From NCBI GenBank assembly GCA_948630815.1, contig CAPIEU010000003.1, positions 82,565 to 146,564 on the forward strand: a stretch of DNA of 64,000 nt. Reading direction: 5' to 3'. A program made the translations under genes and the position numbers. Source of the stretch: an uncultured Clostridia bacterium (GTDB lineage Bacteria; Bacillota; Clostridia; TANB77; CAG-508). Within the stretch, counting starts at the first letter, position 1; each line of letters opens with the position of its first letter. The notes beneath the pieces were generated by a model. That model made no database searches. It was not told the DNA's origin and saw only the letters and a list, made by a program, of their open reading frames with translations. Below are positions 58,205 to 64,000 of the stretch, piece after piece.

Positions 58205-59165
58205 TTAATTTTCTTCTAATATTGGATTTATCTCTTCTAATAATGTTTTTGTTATTATTTTGCTACTATAATCAAATTTTTCTTGATCTTTTGGTTCTAA
58301 TTCTAATTTAACTATTTCTTTAATTCCTTTACGATTAATAATTGCTGGAACTCCTATAAATAACCCCTTTTGTCCATATTCTCCATCTTGATAAGTTGAT
58401 ACTGGCATTATTGCATTTTCATCATCAAGAATTGCTTTTACTAATCTTGTTAAAGAAATTCCAATTCCATAGTAGGTTGCTTTTTTCTTATTAATAATTT
58501 CATATGCTGCTTGCTGAACATTATTATATATTTTATCTAAATCTTTTATGTCTTTTCCATTTTCTTTCATAACATCAAGTAGCTTTTTACATCCAACATA
58601 ACAATGTCCCCATGGAACAAAAGAAGAATCTCCATGTTCCCCTATTATATATGCGTGAACATTCTTACTAGCAATCTTCAAATATTCTCCTATTAAGAAA
58701 CGTAGTCTTGCTGTATCTAAAACAGTACCAGAACCTATTACTCTTTCTTTTGGAAATCCTGAAGTTTTATAAACAACATATGTCATTAAATCTACTGGAT
58801 TACTTGCAACTACAAAAATACCTTTAAATCCATTATCAACAACTTGTCTTGTTATATCTTTCATAATTTTTGCATTTGCTTTTGCAAGTTCTAATCTTGT
58901 TTGTCCTGGTTTTTGGTTTAATCCTGCTGTTATTACTACTATATTTGCATCTTTACAGTCTGAATAATCTCCTGCTTTTATATCCATTTTACTAGGAGCA
59001 AATGGCATACCATGAGATAAATCCATTGCTTCTCCTTCTGCTTTTTCCTTTACAACATCTATTAAAACCATCTCATTAACTCCGTCCTTGATTTAAAATA
59101 GAATATGCCATACTCATTCCTACAAATCCTGTTCCAATTAATACAATTTTTCTTCTCTCAACCAT
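58205..59165 (-). CDS. ldh: L-lactate dehydrogenase, with CGG frameshift
   Basis: Reduces pyruvate to lactate with NADH in fermentation. 319 aa after one +1 shift. NAD loop VLIGTGFVGMSMAYS at the N-terminus, LIDV, substrate loop NQKPGQTRLELAKAN with Gln in the lactate-type specificity position, SNPVDLMTYV, GSGTVLDTARLRFLIG, and catalytic IGEHGDSSFVPWG. The break is at GGA CGG AGT TAA (59082-59084), 27 codons after the ATG at 59165. Skipping C gives ILNQGGVNEMVLIDV. Without it the first strand of the NAD domain would be lost. Malate dehydrogenase is less likely because of the Gln. Confidence 0.94.
59082..59084 (-). other. +1 frameshift site, in-frame CGG (ldh)
   Basis: GGA CGG AGT TAA in the zero frame; GGA GGA GTT AAT GAG ATG after skipping C, joining the start codon and NAD-binding loop to the remaining enzyme. 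Confidence 0.94.
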
Positions 59166-59344
59166 ATTTTTTCCTCCTTAATTTTTATAAATATTCTAAC
59201 CTATTATCTATAAATTATAAGTAATAATATAAATGAATAATGAATAGTTAATAATGAACTAATGGTACTCTATATACTTTATAAAATATTTTTCATCATT
59301 TACTCTTTACTATTAATTATTCACTGCGACACTAGTCGCACCTT

Positions 59345-59419
59345 TGGTTGGGGTACTGTGATTCGAACACAGGAATGTCGGAGTCAGAGTCCGATGCCTT
59401 ACCGCTTGGCGATACCCCA
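59345..59419 (-). tRNA. tRNA-Gln (anticodon CUG)
   Basis: 75 nt with encoded CCA. Acceptor TGGGGTA pairs with TACCCCA; D arm GCC/GGC; anticodon stem TCGGA/TCCGA with loop CTCTGAC, giving CUG; T arm with GTTCGAATC. The anticodon loop is a normal seven bases. Confidence 0.93.
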
Positions 59420-59453
59420 ATATGTATCCTTATATATATTAACACAATAAAAA

Positions 59454-59485
59454 TAAAAATTCTAGTATTTAAACTAGAATTTTTA
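59454..59485. terminator. Palindromic hairpin upstream of tRNA-Gln
   Basis: AAAAATTCTAGTATTTAAAC followed by TAGAATTTTT; perfect stem with A/T runs on both sides. Confidence 0.6.
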
Positions 59486-59679
59486 TCTATTCAATTTTAC
59501 TAGTATTTTATTTGCATCAAACTTCTGTTTGTTTATTTTATATTTTTGTTTTATTTTTGTCAATAGTTTTTTAAAATTTCTCTAAACTTTTTTTATTGTA
59601 TAAATTTTCCAGTAAAATTATTGAAAAAAGTTACATTTTGTTATACATTATATATATAATTTTTTTCCAGAGGTGAATT

Positions 59680-61932
59680 ATGAAAAAAGATAAACAAAAT
59701 AAAAAAACAAAGAATCAATTTATGTATTTAGAAAAATACAAATTAAACATTCAATGGATACTTCCTATATTTATTATTATTTTAATACTCTCTTATTTTG
59801 GTGTTGACTATGTTAAAGATTTAACATATCAAAATGTGTATAATAATATTACTGAACTTAGTGAACAGACAACTGCTCAATTAAATCATTCTATAACAGA
59901 ACAAAAAAAATTTGTTGAAATAATGGTTGACTCTATTAATAGCGGTTATTTTAAAACCCCTGAAGAAATATTTGAACGCTACAGCCACGATTTAGAAAAT
60001 TATCATTTTACAAGACTTGTTATACTAGACAAGCAAGGAAATGGTACTACTAGTGATGGTCATATTGTAAAAAATTATCATAACATTCAAGAATTCTTTA
60101 ATCAAGATACTGTATATTTATCTGAAAATAGACCTAGTACTGTTTCAGATAATCAGGTAAATATTTACTCTAAAACCTTTACTTTAAATAAAAAAGATTT
60201 AGTATTATTTGCAACTGTTAATACTGAAGATTATAAAGAAATCTTATTAAGAAGACTATTTCATGGTAAAGGTGGTACTTACCTAATAAATAATAATGGT
60301 TCCATATTAATTGACTCTTTTAATGATATAAAAGAAAATAATATTAATTTATATGACTATATAAAAACAAGTTATAATTTAGATAAGGAAGATAGTAATA
60401 AGATTAATTTTATGGCAGAAAATATCAAAGCAAAACAAGTAGGAACATTTGACATTAAATTAGAAAAAAAAACACATTTTATTCATTATGAAAAACTTAG
60501 TGTAAATGATTGGTATGTTGTAACCCTTGCTCCTGATGATACTATTGCTAAAGAACTTACTACATTTTTAGGAATATCACTTGGAGTCTGCCTTTTAGTT
60601 AATTTTGTTATAATAAGCATATGTATTTATATTGATCTTTCAAACCAGAAAAAGAATCATAAATTATATAAAGTTGCTTATATTGATCCTGTAACTTTAC
60701 TTGGTAATGAAGCATATTTTAAAGATAATGGTTCTATATTTTTAAAAAATTCTGCTAAAAATAAATACATTATCGTACTTGATATTAATAAATTTAAAGC
60801 ACTTAATAATATTTATGGATATGAATTTTGTAATCATATTCTAAAAACACTTGGAGAAAAATTAGCTAATATTCTACTTTCTAACAATATTACTTGTAGA
60901 ATTTCTAATGATGTTTTTGCTACTATATTTAGTTATGAATATGATATTAAACACTTACTTGACACAATATTTAACAATACTTCAAATTTAAACATAGACG
61001 GTACTTCTATTCATATTAATCTATCTATTGGAGTTTATAAAGTTAATTCAAAAGATGTTGATATAAATAAAGCTTTAGATAAAGCATATATGGCTCGTTC
61101 TAAAATAAAAGGATTATATAATGATAACTATTATATATTTGATGAAGTACTTGAAAATAAGTTAGTTGAAGAACAAAAAATTGAATCTTCTATGGAAGAT
61201 GCTTTAAAAAACAAAGAATTTAAAGTCATTTACCAACCAAAAACTCTTACAAACAATGAAAAATTTATTGGTGCAGAAGCTTTGATAAGATGGTATAAAG
61301 ATGGAGATATTATTTCTCCTAGCAAATTTATTCCTTTGTTTGAAAAAAATAAATTCATTATTAAACTAGATTTATATATTTTTGAACAAGTATGCAAAGA
61401 TATAGTTAGTTGGAAAGAAAAATATAATTATATACCAATTGTATCTATTAATGTTTCAAAAGAACATTTTGTAGATGAAAACTTTATTAATGAATATGTA
61501 AAAATCACTGATAAATATAATTTAGATAGAGCTTGTATAGATTTAGAAATTACAGAAAGTGCAACAATTGATGGAAAAGTAGATGTTTTAAAAATATTAA
61601 ATACTATAAAAGAAAAAGGCTTTACAATTTCAATTGATGACTTTGGAACAGGATATTCTTCTCTTAGTATGTTACAAAATATGCCAATTGATATAATAAA
61701 AATAGATAAAGTATTTGTAGACAAAGCAGATTTAAATAGTAATCAAAATATTATTAACTATATTATGATACTTGCAAATCGTTTAGGAGTAAAAACAATT
61801 GCAGAAGGTGTTGAAACAAAAGAACAAGTAGATTTTATTAAAAGTATAAAATGCGATATGATTCAAGGTTATTATTATTCAAAACCTCTATCAAAACAAG
61901 ATTTTGAAGATTATTTTAATAAAAATAGATAG
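59680..61932 (+). CDS. Membrane sensor with degenerate GGDEF and EAL phosphodiesterase
   Basis: 750 aa. TM helix near 30-48, extracytoplasmic Cache-like sensor (about 50-285), second TM near 290-315, a GGDEF-type domain (about 335-490), an EAL domain (about 500-745). The diguanylate cyclase signature is degenerate: RISNDVFATIF stands where GG(D/E)EF should be. The EAL domain is intact, with AEALIRW, SINVSKEHF, DLEITESATI, SIDDFGTGYSSLSMLQ, IKIDKVFVD and IAEGVETKEQ, so the protein should hydrolyse cyclic-di-GMP. Single gene with GAGGTGA before the ATG and a hairpin after it. Confidence 0.92.
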   Translation: MKKDKQNKKTKNQFMYLEKYKLNIQWILPIFIIILILSYFGVDYVKDLTYQNVYNNITELSEQTTAQLNHSITEQKKFVEIMVDSINSGYFKTPEEIFERYSHDLENYHFTRLVILDKQGNGTTSDGHIVKNYHNIQEFFNQDTVYLSENRPSTVSDNQVNIYSKTFTLNKKDLVLFATVNTEDYKEILLRRLFHGKGGTYLINNNGSILIDSFNDIKENNINLYDYIKTSYNLDKEDSNKINFMAENIKAKQVGTFDIKLEKKTHFIHYEKLSVNDWYVVTLAPDDTIAKELTTFLGISLGVCLLVNFVIISICIYIDLSNQKKNHKLYKVAYIDPVTLLGNEAYFKDNGSIFLKNSAKNKYIIVLDINKFKALNNIYGYEFCNHILKTLGEKLANILLSNNITCRISNDVFATIFSYEYDIKHLLDTIFNNTSNLNIDGTSIHINLSIGVYKVNSKDVDINKALDKAYMARSKIKGLYNDNYYIFDEVLENKLVEEQKIESSMEDALKNKEFKVIYQPKTLTNNEKFIGAEALIRWYKDGDIISPSKFIPLFEKNKFIIKLDLYIFEQVCKDIVSWKEKYNYIPIVSINVSKEHFVDENFINEYVKITDKYNLDRACIDLEITESATIDGKVDVLKILNTIKEKGFTISIDDFGTGYSSLSMLQNMPIDIIKIDKVFVDKADLNSNQNIINYIMILANRLGVKTIAEGVETKEQVDFIKSIKCDMIQGYYYSKPLSKQDFEDYFNKNR

Positions 61933-61947
61933 TTCTTACATATTTTT

Positions 61948-61972
61948 AAGCATAGCTTTGCTATGCTTTTCT
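61948..61972 (+). terminator. Terminator after the GGDEF/EAL gene
   Basis: AAGCATAGCTTTGCTATGCT followed by TTT. Confidence 0.8.
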
Positions 61973-62116
61973 GTGGTGCCGTTGGCGTAGATATCTACAA
62001 CTTTTTTCACACCTTTAACGATTGATACAAATATCAATCAATTTATTAAAGTATATCATAATTTCTATAAATTGCAATAGTAGGATTATTTTTTTTAGGA
62101 TTTATTAACTAAAAAC

Positions 62117-62159
62117 GAATTAACCACCCTCTGTAAATCTTATTGAGGGTGGTAATTCT
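62117..62159 (-). terminator. Terminator of the 62165-62389 gene
   Basis: Minus strand GAATTACCACCCTC, loop, GAGGGTGGTTAATTC, then a T-rich tract; directly after the stop. Confidence 0.8.
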
Positions 62160-62164
62160 TTGAC

Positions 62165-62389
62165 CTAATTGTTAAGGTCGAAGTAAATTTCTTCTGTCAG
62201 GTCGTTGTAGCCCAGATAATTTGTGCGTCGACAACAGGGACATTTGTAGGAGTAAGTTGTAGGGTCGAATGGTCTGTCGCCAGGATTCTCTTTTAAATCT
62301 CCAGCCTGTATTTCCAATTCAGCCTCACAAGTCTTACATATTACCCGCATAGTACCTTTAATTTCTTTGCCTTCCTTAATGACCTTCAT
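62165..62389 (-). CDS. Small zinc-ribbon protein with in-frame CGG read as sense
   Basis: 74 aa with two Cys pairs (ICKTCEAEL and YKCPCCRRTN), a zinc-ribbon-like arrangement, and a Glu/Asp-rich end. Family unknown. An in-frame CGG (62345-62347, ATG CGG GTA) near residue 15 has to be read as a triplet; skipping C gives GGG TAA. GC-richer codons, own consensus promoter, AAGGAG and own terminator. Probably foreign. Confidence 0.7.
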   Translation of the reverse strand: MKVIKEGKEIKGTMRVICKTCEAELEIQAGDLKENPGDRPFDPTTYSYKCPCCRRTNYLGYNDLTEEIYFDLNN

Positions 62390-62434
62390 AAAAATTCTCC
62401 TTTCAATTCTCGCTTTTGCGATTATTATAACTTA

Positions 62435-62463
62435 ATTATACTACAATTTTACATAAAATTCAA
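62435..62463 (-). promoter_or_regulatory. Sigma-A promoter of the 62165-62389 gene
   Basis: Minus strand TTGAAT (62463-62458), 17-base spacer, TATAAT (62440-62435). Confidence 0.75.
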
Positions 62464-62489
62464 GTCAAACTATTCAAAATTTTAACGAA

Positions 62490-62792
62490 TTACTTTATGC
62501 TATTAAATAAATATAATGCAACTTTATTTTGTTCTGTTGTTTCCATTTCCATAAGTTTAGCCATTGCAAACATTACAAGTTTATACTTTCCAAAGTTTAT
62601 AAGGGTAGTTCTATATTCTCCATCTATGCTTTTTAGCATACTATCAAATTTATCATAATTTTCTTTAGTATTATATATAAGACCTGACCATTTACTTTGG
62701 CTCATACATAGTGCTAATCTTAATTTATCTTTTATATTCATATCATTTATCATATCTATCAAATATTTTACTTTATCATTATCCATATTCAA
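62490..62792 (-). CDS. Hypothetical 100-aa protein downstream of the relaxase
   Basis: No recognised family. Helical and soluble (KYLIDMINDMNIKDKLRLAL, KLVMFAMAKLMEMET). It follows the relaxase gene by 11 bases with a ribosome site AAGGAGG, so it is almost certainly in the same operon and probably belongs to the mobile element. Confidence 0.65.
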   Translation of the reverse strand: MNMDNDKVKYLIDMINDMNIKDKLRLALCMSQSKWSGLIYNTKENYDKFDSMLKSIDGEYRTTLINFGKYKLVMFAMAKLMEMETTEQNKVALYLFNSIK

Positions 62793-62803
62793 TTTTCCTC
62801 CTT

Positions 62804-64000
62804 TTAAAATCTTGTATCATTATTTCTCTTTTTATTTTTAGTTTGCTTGTTTTCATCTGGTATAGTTACTTTTCTAGCAATATTATTTGCAATTTCATTA
62901 TCGTTGTTATCAAATATTCCGTTTTTATATAAATCATCACTGACAATTTTATAATTTTCGTTTTTATCATAGCAAATTCTTTTATGAAAATGGCTCATAA
63001 TACTCTGCCAAAATCCTTTGAATTTCTGTAATTCTTGTTTAAGTTTTTCTTTTTCAGTTTGTAATCTACCTATAATCTTGTCTTTAGTAGATAGTTCCCT
63101 TTTTAAGCTATCGATTTGATTATCTTTTAGTTCTACTTCATATTTAAGTGAACGATTTTCCTTTTCTATTTCAAATGCAGAATGCTCAAAATCTTTAATC
63201 GCCATATTTAAGTCATTTACGTTTCTAACTGTTTTAGTAATATCTTTTACATCTTCTGTATATTTTTTGATTTTCTGGACATCCTCGTTTGAAATAACCA
63301 TATTATTTTTGTTTAGTTTAGTAGGTTTTAGGCTATTTAAAATTTCGTTTATATCATTACTAGAATTATCAAGTATTTTCGTTTGATTATTTGCTTTTTC
63401 AAGTTTTTGCTCTTTCTGTTTTAGTTGTTTCTTTATTTTTCTGTAATTACTCATTTCATTAACATTAATGTCTTGATTTCTGCCTTTTTGCTTTTCTTTT
63501 AGCTTAAAATCCATATCATAGAACTTATTAAAAGACTTTATACAAGCATTTCTCATTTTATCTTGTATTTCAGTAAGTGTTGCTTTTGTAAATAATTTAC
63601 TTTTTCCTACTTGCTTTTTCATTCCTCTAGTACAATTTAAGGTTACTGGAATACCTACAATGTGCATATGGGGAGATGTTTCGTCAAAGTGTATTGTTGC
63701 ATTTGCTATCTTAAAATCTGGAATAATTTTTATTAAATCTTTAATTTGCTCATTATATACATCAACCATTTTAAATCTATATCTTTCATCTTTATCATTC
63801 CAAAAGTCCATATCTCCAAGTTCTATTATTATTTCACACGCAATATCATTTTGAGATTCACATACTTTTGTGAAATAATTATCTATTTTTCTATCATTTC
63901 TAGTTTGCTTTTGATTATATTCTAGTCTTGCTTGTTCAAATTCGTCTAAATATACTTGTTTTACATCATTTACAATATCACTTGTCCCATATATTGTTCT
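62804..64000 (-). CDS. MobV-family relaxase (Mob/Pre), partial at window end
   Basis: Plasmid mobilisation/recombination enzyme that nicks at an origin of transfer. The metal-binding motif is visible as IHFDETSPHMHIVGIPV (HxDE..PHMH). After it come a long coiled coil (about 160 residues, with ELKDNQIDSLKRELSTKDKI) and a basic tail (KKRNNDTRF). The frame is open to the window edge (RTIYGTSDIV at the far end), so the N-terminus is outside. Native AT-rich codons; no in-frame CGG. It marks an integrated mobilisable element. Confidence 0.88.
   Translation of the reverse strand, partial: RTIYGTSDIVNDVKQVYLDEFEQARLEYNQKQTRNDRKIDNYFTKVCESQNDIACEIIIELGDMDFWNDKDERYRFKMVDVYNEQIKDLIKIIPDFKIANATIHFDETSPHMHIVGIPVTLNCTRGMKKQVGKSKLFTKATLTEIQDKMRNACIKSFNKFYDMDFKLKEKQKGRNQDINVNEMSNYRKIKKQLKQKEQKLEKANNQTKILDNSSNDINEILNSLKPTKLNKNNMVISNEDVQKIKKYTEDVKDITKTVRNVNDLNMAIKDFEHSAFEIEKENRSLKYEVELKDNQIDSLKRELSTKDKIIGRLQTEKEKLKQELQKFKGFWQSIMSHFHKRICYDKNENYKIVSDDLYKNGIFDNNDNEIANNIARKVTIPDENKQTKNKKRNNDTRF

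Noticed and set aside
84..59084. CGG reassigned to another amino acid (Trp or Gln, as in some bacteria)
   Set aside because: Reassignment would keep reading in triplets. Here the zero frame stops, often within a few codons, while homology continues in the +1 frame.
84..59084. Classic P-site slippage on a shifty codon
   Set aside because: The codons before CGG are too varied and mostly cannot re-pair one base downstream.
1..64000. The split genes as ordinary pseudogenes or long-read indel errors
   Set aside because: All fourteen breaks are the same single extra C in an in-frame CGG before a glycine codon. Random decay or homopolymer errors would give varied positions, both insertions and deletions, and all phases. 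A systematic artefact can be excluded only with raw reads.

Overview
This is chromosomal DNA of a very AT-rich, low-GC Gram-positive bacterium, most likely an uncultured Clostridia-type Bacillota. The signs are AGGAGG ribosome binding sites, AGA as the main arginine codon, housekeeping genes of Bacillota type (Rel, RecJ, PolA with a degenerate proofreading domain, YlmH, UppP, FtsH) and a dipicolinate synthase A gene inherited from a spore-forming lineage. I see no rRNA and no CRISPR array. There is one tRNA, tRNA-Gln(CUG).

Main result. Eleven native genes look broken by a +1 frameshift, at fourteen sites: an MBL hydrolase, rel, recJ (two), a Zn/Cd P-type ATPase, a GT-C glycosyltransferase (two), queH, an Rpn-type nuclease, a DUF1189-like protein, mgtA, uvrA (two) and ldh. 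Every site is the same event: an in-frame CGG codon whose C must be skipped, after which reading resumes on the overlapping glycine codon (GGA, GGT or GGC). Skipping that one C restores full-length, family-typical proteins in each case; I checked the codon arithmetic for each gene. In the other native genes I found no in-frame CGG at all, although CGG is common out of frame (about two dozen cases in each other phase). Random decay or base-calling error would not respect codon phase. The reading offered is that this organism does not decode CGG as arginine: it either reads CGGN as a four-base glycine codon or skips the C. Three small genes of atypical codon use are the only places where CGG must be read in frame.

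Layout. 1-4512: MBL hydrolase, rel, recJ. 4632-5030: atypical small gene. 5169-7558: cadA-like pump with its CadC-type repressor. 7680-13260: RND exporter, galE, lytic transglycosylase. 13480-19888: polA, two GT-C membrane glycosyltransferases and a class III Fic enzyme between them. 19866-22475: possible toxin-like genes (ART-like protein, RhuM) and queH. 22620-28274: GT-C-like membrane protein, ruvB, rpiA, VanW protein. 28525-29347: Rpn nuclease. 29664-34078: ftsH, DUF1189-like protein, cysS. 34281-41178: PBP1A, dprA, transposase remnant, folD, small membrane protein, dinB. 41219-47007: MmeI-like restriction-modification enzyme and mgtA. 47334-55701: small gene, uppP, dpsA, TPR protein, repeated-domain gene, uvrA, small gene, ylmH. 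56301-61932: small gene, eno, ldh, tRNA-Gln, GGDEF/EAL protein. 62165-64000: zinc-ribbon gene, small gene and a MobV relaxase running off the end, so a mobile element probably begins there.

Intergenic space is rich in repeats: at least twelve short palindromes ending in TGTAGGGGC with a remnant of a REP-associated transposase, three or more hairpin MITE families (two copies with target duplications), and a 67-bp perfectly spaced inverted repeat. Six small solitary genes each have a near-consensus sigma-A promoter with a 17-bp spacer, and most have a strong Shine-Dalgarno site and their own terminator.
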